The notes under the pieces were generated by a model. It saw nothing but the letters and a program-made list of their open reading frames with translations. It searched no databases and was not told the DNA's origin. Positions 55,688-63,846 of a stretch of 64,000 nt of DNA are shown piece after piece (positions within the stretch are counted from its first letter, which is position 1; every line of letters starts with the position of its first letter). The DNA is from Mesorhizobium_K quangtriensis (GTDB lineage Bacteria; Pseudomonadota; Alphaproteobacteria; Rhizobiales; Rhizobiaceae). The position numbers were made by a program, and so were the translations under genes. The stretch is from NCBI RefSeq assembly GCF_040081925.1, contig NZ_JBEBMF010000004.1:124001-188000 (forward strand), read 5' to 3'.

Positions 55688-56383
55688 TCAGGACCGGCCC
55701 TTGAAGTCCTTGGCGAGCAGGTAGAGTTCGACCGACTCATCGCGCGAGGCCGGCGGCTTCACGTGATGGACCGAGCGGAAGTGCCGCTTCAGGAGGTCCA
55801 GCACGGTGTGCTCGGTTCCGCCCTGGAAGGTCTTGGAGAGAAAATGCCCGCCCGGTTTCAGCACGGAAATCGCGAAATCAGCGGCGACCTCGCACAGATG
55901 CTCCGTGCGGATATGGTCCGTGCGGCGGTGGCCCGTCGTCGGCGCCGCCATATCCGACAGCACGATATCGGGTTCGCCGCCCAACACGTCGACAAGCTTC
56001 GCCGGCGCGGCATCGTCCAGAAAATCCATCTCCAGGACGGTCGCGCCAGGCACCGCGTCCATGCCCAGATAGTCGATACCGACCACCTGCGGATTTTCGG
56101 CGCTGGACTTCGTCCGCGCGGCAGCAACCTGGCACCAGCCGCCGGGGGCTGCTCCCAGATCGATCACCTTCATGCCTGGCTTCAGCAACTTGTAGCGATC
56201 GTCGATCTCGATCAGCTTGTAGGCTGCGCGCGAGCGGTAGCCGTCGGCCTTGGAACGCTGCACATACGGGTCGTTCATATGCCGCTCAAGCCAGCGGCGC
56301 GACGATTCCTTCAGACCACTCTTCTTCTTGACCTTGGTGCGCAGAACGCGCGTCGCACCGGGCTTTACGGGTTTTTTCGTCAC
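55688..56383 (-). CDS. rlmE: 23S rRNA (uridine-2552-2'-O)-methyltransferase
   Basis: 231 residues. Methylates U2552 in the A loop during late 50S assembly; heat-induced in E. coli. SAM site LGAAPGGW (76-83); the K-D-K-E catalytic tetrad is complete: Lys56, Asp144, Lys184, Glu219, with spacing like E. coli RlmE (K38-D124-K164-E199). N-terminal ~30 residues are Lys-rich (KKPVKPGATRVLRTKVKKK), likely RNA-contacting. Its ATG overlaps the ppx/gppA stop as ATGA at 56380-56383, so it is the second gene of a coupled pair. Confidence 0.96.
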   Translation of the reverse strand: MTKKPVKPGATRVLRTKVKKKSGLKESSRRWLERHMNDPYVQRSKADGYRSRAAYKLIEIDDRYKLLKPGMKVIDLGAAPGGWCQVAAARTKSSAENPQVVGIDYLGMDAVPGATVLEMDFLDDAAPAKLVDVLGGEPDIVLSDMAAPTTGHRRTDHIRTEHLCEVAADFAISVLKPGGHFLSKTFQGGTEHTVLDLLKRHFRSVHHVKPPASRDESVELYLLAKDFKGRS

Positions 56384-57714
56384 GGGCGTGCGCCCCCGCG
56401 CCAGCCGCGCCGCCAGACACCGGCATCGCCCATCAACTCGGACAGGATCCCTTCGCGTAAGCCCCGGTCAGCCACTCGCAACCGGTCCGAAGGCCATTCT
56501 GCGCGAATGGCCTCAAGGATTGCGCAACCAGCCAGCACGAGGTCCGCTCTGTCGGCGCCAATGCACGCATTGCGGACGCGCTGCTGGAAATCCCAGCCGA
56601 GGAGCTTCTCCACCATCAGGTCGACGCTGCTTGCGTCCATCCAGAGGCCATCGACGCGACGTCGGTCGTAGCGGTCGAGATCGAGATGAACGCCTGCAAG
56701 TGTCGTCACTGTGCCTGACGTTCCCAGCAGGTGGAACCGTGCGCTCTGCCTGACATGGTCCAGCCGGTTGCGATCGACAAAACCGTCGAGCAGGCCTTTT
56801 ACGTGATCGACCATCGCCGCAAACGTCTCGCGCGTCACCTCGCGTCCGCCAAACCGCTCGGCGAGCGTCACCACGCCGACCGGCAGCGAGGTCCAGGCCA
56901 CGATATGACTGGCCAAGCGCGGCGACCGCTGTCCGCGCACGTCGATCAGCGCGATCTCGGACGATCCGCCGCCGATGTCGAACAGCACGACGCCGTCCGT
57001 CTCCCGCTCGACCAGCGAGCCGCAGCCGGACACAGCAAGCCGCGCCTCAGTCTGTCGGTCGATGATCTCCAGGTCGAGACCAGTCTCGGACCGCACGCGC
57101 GTCAGAAATTCCTCGCCGTTGGCGGCAGCCCGGCACGCTTCGGTCGCCACCAGGCGCGCATTCTCGATCTTGCGCACCCGCAACTTGTCGCCGCAAACCT
57201 TCAGCGCCTCGACCGCCCGCCCCATGGCGGCGTCGGAAAGCCGGCCGCTGGCCGCCAGTCCCTCGCCAAGGCGCACAATACGCGAAAAGGCGTCGATAAC
57301 CCGAAACTGCCCGGGACGGCCGGGCACGGCAACAAGGAGCCGGCAGTTGTTGGTGCCGAGATCCAGCGCGGCAAAAATCGGTAGGTCGTTCTGTTGCGGC
57401 TTGCGCGCCTCACGAAGCGCTACAGGCTTCACGACCGGCTCTGGACTTACACGCTTGGCTTGGAAACCCTGATCGGCCTCCGTCGGCGCACCCGCAGGGC
57501 CGTTGACCGGCGGTCCCGCCGCGTCACGCGCGAAAACCTTGCGCCTGCGCTTGCGGCGTCTCTTGCCCCTGGTTTTCGGGTGCTGGCCGCTTTCCGACCC
57601 CGCGCCGGGCGAGAACGCCTCGCCAGTCAGTCGAGCTTCTGGGCCATTCGCGGACCGGAAACCTTGACGCACACCCGCCGTCGACGCACTCGCGCCGAAT
57701 TCGCGGTCATCCAC
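56380..57714 (-). CDS. Ppx/GppA family phosphatase with a basic N-terminal extension
   Basis: 444 residues. Family members are exopolyphosphatases or guanosine pentaphosphate phosphohydrolases. The core starts at ~113: ALDLGTNNCRLLVAVP (phosphate-1 loop), DIGGGSSEIAL (phosphate-2) and LLGTSGTVTTLAG (adenosine-like loop). The first ~110 residues are disordered-looking, Gly/Ala/Pro-rich with a polybasic GKRRRKRRRKVFARD (~50-64), unlike E. coli Ppx. Translationally coupled to rlmE, which hints at coordination of rRNA maturation with the stringent/polyP response. The extended start is supported only by the open frame; a shorter start near residue 100 is possible. Confidence 0.88.
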   Translation of the reverse strand: MDDREFGASASTAGVRQGFRSANGPEARLTGEAFSPGAGSESGQHPKTRGKRRRKRRRKVFARDAAGPPVNGPAGAPTEADQGFQAKRVSPEPVVKPVALREARKPQQNDLPIFAALDLGTNNCRLLVAVPGRPGQFRVIDAFSRIVRLGEGLAASGRLSDAAMGRAVEALKVCGDKLRVRKIENARLVATEACRAAANGEEFLTRVRSETGLDLEIIDRQTEARLAVSGCGSLVERETDGVVLFDIGGGSSEIALIDVRGQRSPRLASHIVAWTSLPVGVVTLAERFGGREVTRETFAAMVDHVKGLLDGFVDRNRLDHVRQSARFHLLGTSGTVTTLAGVHLDLDRYDRRRVDGLWMDASSVDLMVEKLLGWDFQQRVRNACIGADRADLVLAGCAILEAIRAEWPSDRLRVADRGLREGILSELMGDAGVWRRGWRGGARP

Positions 57715-57961
57715 CTTGCAGTCCTCATGCGCCGCGCGAACCCTTCGGACGCTGCAGGCGCTTTATTCTTCAGTTAAGGCAAAGATAGCAGCGGAAACGG
57801 CAATCACCAAGCGCCGCCTCGCCGATTTCAAAAATTGTCGGTGCTATCCGATCCGCCGGACACGCGCGATGGCGTCCAGCGCTTGCGCAGTCGCCGCCGA
57901 TCCGGCAAATGGCGATCTCTAGGGCTCTTTGAGCGTCCGGGTGCCTGTCAGGGAGGACTTC

Positions 57962-59620
57962 GTGAAGAAACTCATCAACGACCCGCGCCGGCTTGTGCGC
58001 GAGCTTCTCGAGGGAACCGTCGACCTCTCCCCCCGCCTGGCGTTGCTGGAGGATGAGGACGTGGTCATAAGCGCCGATCTGGCTCCACTCTCGGAGCGCA
58101 AGGTCGCGATTATTTCCGGCGGCGGCAGCGGACACGAGCCGGCGCATGCCGGATATGTCGGACGCGGGATGCTGACAGCCGCCGTCGCCGGCGACGTCTT
58201 CACTTCGCCCAGCACCGACGCGGTGCTCGCCGCCATCCTGGCCGCCAGCGGGCCGGCTGGATGCGTACTCGTGGTCAAGAATTACACCGGCGACCGGCTC
58301 AATTTCGGCCTTGCCGCCGAGCTCGCCCGCCAGCAGGGCATTCCCGTCGAGGTAGTGATCGTGGCCGATGACGTGGCGCTGCGGGATGTGGTCGCCCGCG
58401 ATCGCCGGCGCGGCATCGCCGGCACGGTCCTCGTGCACAAGCTGGCGGGGGCCGCTGCGGAACGTGGGTTGCCTTTGGCGGAAGTCGCTGCCATCGCGCG
58501 CGCCGCCGCCGCCGGCCTGGGGTCTATGGGCGTCGCGCTCGGCGCATGCACAGTCCCCTCCGTCGGCAAACCCGGTTTCGAGCTCGGCGACGACGAGATC
58601 GAGTTTGGCCTTGGCATTCACGGCGAGAAGGGCGTCGACCGCACCGCGATCCAGTCGGCCGCCCGGGTGGTCACCTCGCTGCTCGACGCCATCGTGGCCG
58701 ATCTCGGCCTGAAGTCGGGCGCAAAGGTCGCTCTGCTCGTCAACGGGCTGGGCGGTACGCCGCCGATGGAACTGGCCATCATTGCCCGCGAAGCGCTTGC
58801 CGACCTGCGTGGACGAGGCATTGCCGTGGAGCGCGCCTGGTGCGGCAACTTCATGACCGCGATCGAGATGCCGGGATGCTCGCTGAGCGTCCTGCCGCTT
58901 GACGACCAGCGCAATTCCCTGTTCGACGACATCGCCGATGTGCCGGTGTGGCCAGGCAACGGACGCATTACCCAACGCAAGATGGTCTGCAGCCCATCGC
59001 AACCTGCTTCTGCAAAAGCGACGCCGGGCCCCCTATCGCCAAAGCTGAAGGCGGTGACGCACGCCGTCGCCGCCGCGCTTGCCGCAGCCGAAGCGGAACT
59101 TGGAGACCTCGACGCCAAGTCTGGCGACGGCGACCTCGGAGCCAGCATGGCGCGTGCCGCCAAAGCCTTGAACGCACTCGGTGACGACAGCTTCTCGACG
59201 CCCTCTCGGCTCTTCTTCGACGCCGGAAATGCGCTCCGCCGAGCCATTGGCGGCAGTTCCGGTCCCTTCTACGCAACTGCCTTGCTGCGCGCCTCAGCCA
59301 GCCTCGCCGACAAGCCTGCTCCTTCTTCGCAGGACTGGCTGCAGGCCTTCGACGCGGGCACAAGCGCCATCATGGAGCTTGGCGGGGCCAAGCCTGGCGA
59401 CCGGACCATGGTGGACGCGTTGACGCCTGCGGTGGATGCATGGCGCTCGAGTGGCTTCGCGGAGGCATCCGCCGCCGCGGCGGCCGGTGCGCAAGCGACG
59501 AGCGACATGTTCCCCGCGCTGGGCCGCGCCAGCTATCTGGGCAAACGCGCAGTCGGCCATCCCGACGGCGGCGCGGTCGCAGTGGCGATCTGGCTCTCGG
59601 CAATCGCAAAGGCCTTGTGA
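57962..59620 (+). CDS. Dihydroxyacetone kinase, single-chain DhaK-DhaL (ATP-dependent)
   Basis: 552 residues from GTG 57962, with GGGAGG 5 nt upstream, giving the family start MKKLINDP. The Dak1/DhaK domain (1-~325) carries SGGGSGHEP and the His that covalently binds dihydroxyacetone in FGLGIHGEKG; the Dak2/DhaL domain (~355-552) has KSGDGDLGASM for the two Mg ions and IGGSSGPFYATALLRA. Fusion of both in one chain, with no DhaM, is the ATP-using type (eukaryote/Citrobacter-like), not the PTS-linked type. Phosphorylates dihydroxyacetone, or possibly other trioses, e.g. from glycerol or erythritol breakdown. No transporter is adjacent. Confidence 0.93.
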   Translation: MKKLINDPRRLVRELLEGTVDLSPRLALLEDEDVVISADLAPLSERKVAIISGGGSGHEPAHAGYVGRGMLTAAVAGDVFTSPSTDAVLAAILAASGPAGCVLVVKNYTGDRLNFGLAAELARQQGIPVEVVIVADDVALRDVVARDRRRGIAGTVLVHKLAGAAAERGLPLAEVAAIARAAAAGLGSMGVALGACTVPSVGKPGFELGDDEIEFGLGIHGEKGVDRTAIQSAARVVTSLLDAIVADLGLKSGAKVALLVNGLGGTPPMELAIIAREALADLRGRGIAVERAWCGNFMTAIEMPGCSLSVLPLDDQRNSLFDDIADVPVWPGNGRITQRKMVCSPSQPASAKATPGPLSPKLKAVTHAVAAALAAAEAELGDLDAKSGDGDLGASMARAAKALNALGDDSFSTPSRLFFDAGNALRRAIGGSSGPFYATALLRASASLADKPAPSSQDWLQAFDAGTSAIMELGGAKPGDRTMVDALTPAVDAWRSSGFAEASAAAAAGAQATSDMFPALGRASYLGKRAVGHPDGGAVAVAIWLSAIAKAL

Positions 59621-59765
59621 CGACAACAATCCTCTCAGGCCACCAGCCACATTGAATGTTCCTGCGGGCTTGACTATTTCCGGCGCGCGGCTACAAGGCA
59701 GCCGTTCTGGCCGCGCCGACCTGCGGAGCCTCGGCTCCCTGTCACCATTCGTCGCCAGGCCCTGT

Positions 59766-59839
59766 TGGGGAATAGGTTAACGGTAGACCCACGGACTCTG
59801 ACTCCGTTAGTCCTGGTTCGAATCCAGGTTCCCCAGCCA
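59766..59839 (+). tRNA. tRNA-Gln (anticodon CTG)
   Basis: 74 nt with encoded CCA. Acceptor TGGGGAA/TTCCCCA, D arm GGTTAACGGTAGACC, anticodon stem ACGGA/TCCGT with loop CTCTGAC (anticodon CTG), T arm CCTGG-TTCGAAT-CCAGG. An integrase remnant lies 52 bp downstream. Confidence 0.96.
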
Positions 59840-59890
59840 AACAAAATCAAGCACTTGAGACAAAGAGCAGCTTGGCGATTTACCGTCATG

Positions 59891-60003
59891 TCACATTGGC
59901 GGCAGAGCGACGTTTTGTTTGGCCGTCGCGAGTGCATCAGAATCGTTCGTGCTCGGAAAGAGGTGGCCGTAAACGTCCATCGTTATCGGAGGCGCCATTG
60001 ATT
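59891..60003 (-). pseudogene. Tyrosine integrase C-terminal remnant next to tRNA-Gln
   Basis: The minus-strand frame ends ITMDVYGHLFPSTND...ALPPM (shown in part). The MDVYGHLFP segment is the conserved C-terminal active-site tyrosine region of phage/island integrases, usually preceded by MGHxSIxMT; here the upstream sequence (QSMAPPIT) and reading frames are broken, with no Arg or His-x-x-Arg boxes in any nearby frame. So it is a 3' fossil of an integrase that once used tRNA-Gln, transcribed toward the tRNA. Accessory genes follow to the right. Confidence 0.7.
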
Positions 60004-60076
60004 GCCAAAGCGTTCTCCCAGCTTGTGAAGGGTCAGAGTTGCTTGTCCGTCTTGATTTTGAATGCAATGGTGCCAA

Positions 60077-60772
60077 ATGATCAGACCGCATACCGAAAAC
60101 CATATGGTTTCGCGCATCGGGTGGCTACGCGCGGCCGTGCTGGGTGCGAATGACGGGATCGTCTCAACCGCCAGCCTGATTGTTGGCGTCGCTTCAGCCG
60201 CCGCAGGCAGCAAGGAAGTTCTGGTGGCAGGCGTTGCTGGTCTTGTCGCGGGCGCGATGTCGATGGCGGCCGGCGAGTACGTATCAGTCAGTTCGCAGTC
60301 GGATACCGAGAGCGCAGACATTGCCCGCGAACGGCTGGAACTCGCGACCGAGCCTGAGTTAGAGCGAGAAGAGCTTGCCCAGATCTATGTCCAGCGGGGC
60401 ATCGCTCCCGACCTGGCGAGACAGGTGGCAGATCAACTGATGGCCAACGATGCCTTGGGCGCGCACGCCCGCGACGAACTTGGAATATCGGACATCACAA
60501 CGGCGCGGCCAATCCAGGCGGCGCTCACGTCCGCGGCAACATTTTCCGTAGGCGCCGCCATGCCTCTGGCGATGGTACTGGTGGCCCCAGTCAGCTGGCT
60601 GGTCTGGGTGGTTTCTGCGGCGTCCTTGCTGTTCCTCGCGCTGCTTGGCGCAATCGGTGCCGCGGCGGGCGGTGCGAACATCGCGAAGGCGACTCTACGG
60701 GTCACGTTGTGGGGAGCGATCGCGATGGCGATCACGGCGGGCATCGGCGCATTGGTCGGAACGGCCGTGTAG
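60077..60772 (+). CDS. VIT1/CCC1 family (iron/manganese transporter-like) membrane protein
   Basis: 231 residues from ATG 60077 (ATG 60062 also possible; no clear ribosome-binding site for either). Family opening RAAVLGANDGIVSTASLIVGV, then GAMSMAAGEYVSVSSQSDTE (in parts), carrying the metal-path Asp, Met and Glu residues, a cytosolic helical region (DIARERLELATEPELEREELAQIY) and three C-terminal helices. Plant and yeast relatives load Fe2+ or Mn2+ into vacuoles; bacterial ones are thought to export or store iron or manganese. Lies right after the integrase fossil, convergent with the two-component genes. Confidence 0.9.
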   Translation: MIRPHTENHMVSRIGWLRAAVLGANDGIVSTASLIVGVASAAAGSKEVLVAGVAGLVAGAMSMAAGEYVSVSSQSDTESADIARERLELATEPELEREELAQIYVQRGIAPDLARQVADQLMANDALGAHARDELGISDITTARPIQAALTSAATFSVGAAMPLAMVLVAPVSWLVWVVSAASLLFLALLGAIGAAAGGANIAKATLRVTLWGAIAMAITAGIGALVGTAV

Positions 60773-60793
60773 ACTGGCGCGCCTCTCCGACGC

Positions 60794-62116
60794 CTAGACC
60801 GGCGCAAACAGCATTCGCGCTTCGAACCCGTTCTGCTCGCCTTCGGCTGGGGAATGCAGCTCAAGCCTTCCGCCGCACTGGCTCATGATGTGCTCGACGA
60901 TGGAAAGGCCTATGCCGCTGCCGCTTCCCGTGTCCGTCCCGCGTACATGACGTCGCTTGAGTTCCACCAGCAAATCCGGCGGCACGACTGCGCCTCGATT
61001 GACCACCGAAAGCCGAGGCCCGGGACCCGCACGGATATCGATCTGCTGGCCGTCGCCATAGGCAAGAGCGTTCTCAATAAGGTTTCGCAACGCGATCGCC
61101 AGGACATCCCGATCGATCCGCACGGTCTTGTGCACATCGTCGCCAACAGAGACCTGGATGTTTGAGCCGTATTCGCGCGCCACAGCCTTTGCCACGTCGT
61201 CGATTGCGGACAGGCGTTCGGAGCGCCCATTGTCGGCGCGAGCGAGCTGAAGCAGTTTTTCCGTGACCTGGGAGAGTCGGGTCAGCGACGTATGGACGAG
61301 TGCGGCTCGCTTGGCGGCAGTTTCCGCAAGTGGCTGAGCGAGGAGCCGCTCCGTCTGCGCCAGAGCTCCCGCTATCGGCGTCCTCAATTCGTGCGCGGCG
61401 TTGGAAGCAAACTCCCGTTCGGACTCGAGCGATTTGCGCAGCCTGGCCATGAGGTTGTTGACGGTTTCAACGGCAACGTCGAGTTCGGCCGGATACTTGT
61501 CCGTCTGGATCGGCTCCAGATTGTCGCCGTGCCTCTCGCCGATCTCGGCAAGCAATCTGTTCACCGGGCGGAACGCCCGATTGGCCAGAAGCCATGCCAG
61601 GAGCCCGCTCAGCGGAACAAAAAGCGCCAATGGGACAAGGAAGCCCGACGCCGCCTCGAACAGCTCTTCGTCGCGTTGTTCGATGGGTTCGGCAACCTGA
61701 ATGTACAGCGAACGGCTGACGAGCGGCAGGGTAAAGAGCCGATAGGCATCTGTCGTTGCGAAGCCTTCCAGGATGGCGTCAGTGAAAGGTTCTGCCGGTG
61801 CGTCGTGTGACTGCATGAGCACCCGACCGCCGTCATCCCTGACCTGGTAGAACAGGGAGGCGGCAGCCTGTTCCGACGCGCGCGGCGCGGAGATGATGCT
61901 GCTTTGTTTCTCTTTCTCGAACAATGTCTCCACGGCGAGCGGCGCAATGCGTCCCGCAGCCTCTTCCATCGAAGCATCCATGGCTTCGTTCAGCTCGTAT
62001 CGGATTGTCCACAGCCCGAACATCCCGGCGATGATGCTGGACACGACCGTCAATCCCGTCAGCATAAGGACAGCGTGACGGACGAGTGCCGGCGGGGTCC
62101 TCAACGGACGTTCCAT
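60794..62116 (-). CDS. Sensor histidine kinase, QseC/PmrB-like
   Basis: 440 residues. Two membrane spans (~15-37 and ~158-178) flank a ~120-residue periplasmic sensor; a HAMP-like segment (NRAFRPVNRLLAEIG) follows, then H-box FASNAAHELRTPIAG with His242, and N, G1 and G2 boxes (NLIENALAYGDG, GSGSGIGLSIVEH). Phosphorylates the adjacent regulator; the two genes overlap by 16 bp (62101-62116). Ligand unknown, but proximity to PepSY, cytochrome b561 and eptA-like genes favours a PmrB/BasS-like envelope-stress or polymyxin/metal sensor. Confidence 0.93.
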   Translation of the reverse strand: MERPLRTPPALVRHAVLMLTGLTVVSSIIAGMFGLWTIRYELNEAMDASMEEAAGRIAPLAVETLFEKEKQSSIISAPRASEQAAASLFYQVRDDGGRVLMQSHDAPAEPFTDAILEGFATTDAYRLFTLPLVSRSLYIQVAEPIEQRDEELFEAASGFLVPLALFVPLSGLLAWLLANRAFRPVNRLLAEIGERHGDNLEPIQTDKYPAELDVAVETVNNLMARLRKSLESEREFASNAAHELRTPIAGALAQTERLLAQPLAETAAKRAALVHTSLTRLSQVTEKLLQLARADNGRSERLSAIDDVAKAVAREYGSNIQVSVGDDVHKTVRIDRDVLAIALRNLIENALAYGDGQQIDIRAGPGPRLSVVNRGAVVPPDLLVELKRRHVRGTDTGSGSGIGLSIVEHIMSQCGGRLELHSPAEGEQNGFEARMLFAPV

Positions 62117-62760
62117 TTATAGCCGAAGCCCCTCAGCGTCTTGATCCGGTCCTTGCCGATTTTTGCGCGCAGGCGACTGACATAGACCTCTATCGTGTTG
62201 CTCTCGATCTCGGCCCCGAATTGATAGAGGGCGTCTTCCAGCTTTCGCTTCTCGAGAATCTGGTTGGGATGGGCGACCAGCTGGTCGAGAATTGCCCATT
62301 CGCGCGACGTCAGCTCGATCTCCCGATCTGAGATCGAAACGCTTCTGGCGCCGCGGTCGATGATTAGGTCTTCGAAACGGAGCTGAGAGCTGGGTTGGCC
62401 CGCATAGCGGCGCAAAACGGCAGCTATGCGCGCGGACAGTTCCGCAAGGGCAAACGGCTTGACCAGATAATCATCCGCGCCGCTGTTCAATCCGTGAAGC
62501 CGGTCTGAAAGCTGGTCGCGGGCCGTGACTATGATGACGGGAACAGACTCCCCGGAATTCCTCATCTTCCAGAGCAGCGCCTCGCCTGCACCATCAGGAA
62601 GCTGAAGATCGAGCACCACCAGTTGATAGGGAGCGACGCTCAGGAAGTCCCTGGCTTCCTCGATGCCCCTGGCCCAATCCACCGCGTGCCCTTCAGATGC
62701 GAGGTGATCGCAAACGGCGTCGCCAAGGATCTCGTCATCTTCCACAAGAAGCACACGCAC
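62101..62760 (-). CDS. OmpR-family response regulator, QseB/PmrA-like
   Basis: 219 residues. Receiver with Asp8-Asp9 acidic pair (VEDDE), phosphoacceptor Asp51 (LVVLDLQLPDG), and Lys101 (DDYLVKPFAL); C-terminal winged helix with ELTSREWAILDQLV and IEVYVSRLRAKIG. It is transcribed with and slightly overlaps the kinase gene. Presumed targets are the divergent PepSY-cytochrome genes and perhaps the eptA-like gene; no direct repeats of a PmrA box could be identified with confidence. Confidence 0.94.
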   Translation of the reverse strand: MRVLLVEDDEILGDAVCDHLASEGHAVDWARGIEEARDFLSVAPYQLVVLDLQLPDGAGEALLWKMRNSGESVPVIIVTARDQLSDRLHGLNSGADDYLVKPFALAELSARIAAVLRRYAGQPSSQLRFEDLIIDRGARSVSISDREIELTSREWAILDQLVAHPNQILEKRKLEDALYQFGAEIESNTIEVYVSRLRAKIGKDRIKTLRGFGYKWNVR

Positions 62761-62855
62761 GCAGAAAGTCCTCCTGCTTCACCGTATCATTCAGCTTGCC
62801 GTCAGCAAAAAGGATCAATCCAGGCTTGCACAGTCTCAAAACGGAGCGAGCAAAG

Positions 62856-63113
62856 ATGAGAATCATGATTGTAGCCGCAGTTTCGCTGATCGCCGCAGGC
62901 GTATCACAGGCTGCAGAACGCTGTGATGTGCCAACGGATCAGTGGCAGCCGCGCGAAGCCCTTCAGAAGAAGCTCGAAGCGGAAGGTTGGACGGTCAAGA
63001 AAATCAAGACCGAAGACGGCTGCTACGAAGCCTACGCCACCAACGCCGCAGGGGAGAAGATGGAAACCTTCTTCAATCCCAAGACCTTTGAAGCCGTTGG
63101 CAACGACGGCTGA
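62856..63113 (+). CDS. Small periplasmic PepSY-domain protein
   Basis: 85 residues with GGAG 10 nt before ATG 62856. Signal peptide 1-19 (MRIMIVAAVSLIAAGVSQA, cleavage before AERC). The mature part is a single PepSY-like module: WQPREALQKKLEAEGW, VKKIKTEDGCYEAYA and FFNPKTFEAV. Two cysteines (in ERCDV and DGCYE) may pair. Such PepSY proteins lie beside cytochrome b561 genes and two-component systems and may bind metals or modulate a protease or sensor. Followed 3 bp later by the cytochrome gene. Confidence 0.88.
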   Translation: MRIMIVAAVSLIAAGVSQAAERCDVPTDQWQPREALQKKLEAEGWTVKKIKTEDGCYEAYATNAAGEKMETFFNPKTFEAVGNDG

Positions 63114-63116
63114 GCC

Positions 63117-63677
63117 ATGCGAACAGCCGGACCTCCCAATCACCTCGTCTATGTCTGGAGCTTGAGGGTAAGGTTGTTCCACTGGGCGCTCGCGACTTCC
63201 GTCGCGGGCGCCTGGCTGCTTTCGGAAGACGTCCGCTGGCTCCACGAATATTCGGGCTACGCGGCGGTTGCGCTCGTGGTGGTCCGGATCCTTTTCGGAT
63301 TCTTCGGTACGGGTTACGAGCGGTTTGCAAACTTTGTCCGGGGACCAAGCGCGACACTCGCCTATCTCGGCGATATCGCGCGACGGCGGGAGAGACGGCA
63401 TCTCGGTCACAACCCCGCCGGCGGTATCATGATCGTCGGCTTGCTATGCACCATTGCCCTGATCGCCCTGACCGGCTGGATGATGACCACGGATACTTTC
63501 TGGGGCGACGAACGCGTGGAGGCAATCCACAAGCTGCTGGCAAACGGACTGGTCGTTCTTGTCATATTGCACGTCACCGGCGTCCTCGTTGCGAGCCTCA
63601 GTCACAGGGAGAACCTTGTGCGGGCCATGATCACCGGCTGGAAACGGCCCAACCCGGATGATGAACGGAGCCATTGA
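63117..63677 (+). CDS. Cytochrome b561 family di-haem membrane protein
   Basis: 186 residues. Four to five membrane spans with haem-ligand histidines in VRLFHWALA (first span), LHEYSGY, and the pair IHKLLANGLVVLVILHVTGV in the last span. Belongs to the Ni-Fe hydrogenase/cytochrome b561 group (PF01292), passing electrons between quinone and a periplasmic partner. RHLGHNPAGG is the typical loop motif. Cotranscribed with the PepSY gene and probably the small ORF after it; the pairing PepSY-cytochrome b-TCS-eptA is recurrent in proteobacteria. Confidence 0.93.
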   Translation: MRTAGPPNHLVYVWSLRVRLFHWALATSVAGAWLLSEDVRWLHEYSGYAAVALVVVRILFGFFGTGYERFANFVRGPSATLAYLGDIARRRERRHLGHNPAGGIMIVGLLCTIALIALTGWMMTTDTFWGDERVEAIHKLLANGLVVLVILHVTGVLVASLSHRENLVRAMITGWKRPNPDDERSH

Positions 63678-63678
63678 G

Positions 63679-63846
63679 ATGACCAGGCATTCCCGGGACA
63701 TGTTGGTGATGACGGCGCGCGTCTTGCTACTTGTGGGTCCGCTGGCCATTGCTGTCCTGACGTTGCATGTAGCAACCTTGTACCGCGCGCCGGCTCATGC
63801 GGATTATCGCGTTGAACCAGCGTTGGGGTCGCCTTCCGGGATGTAG
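63679..63846 (+). CDS. Possible small membrane protein (55 aa) after cytochrome b561
   Basis: ATG 63679 with GGAG 9 nt upstream, 1 bp after the cytochrome stop. One hydrophobic helix (VLLLVGPLAIAVLTLHVATL) and a short polar tail. Its last 43 bp overlap the convergent eptA-like frame on the other strand, so either this ORF or its tail is doubtful. Spacing and ribosome-binding site favour a real gene of the PepSY-cytochrome operon. Confidence 0.45.
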   Translation: MTRHSRDMLVMTARVLLLVGPLAIAVLTLHVATLYRAPAHADYRVEPALGSPSGM

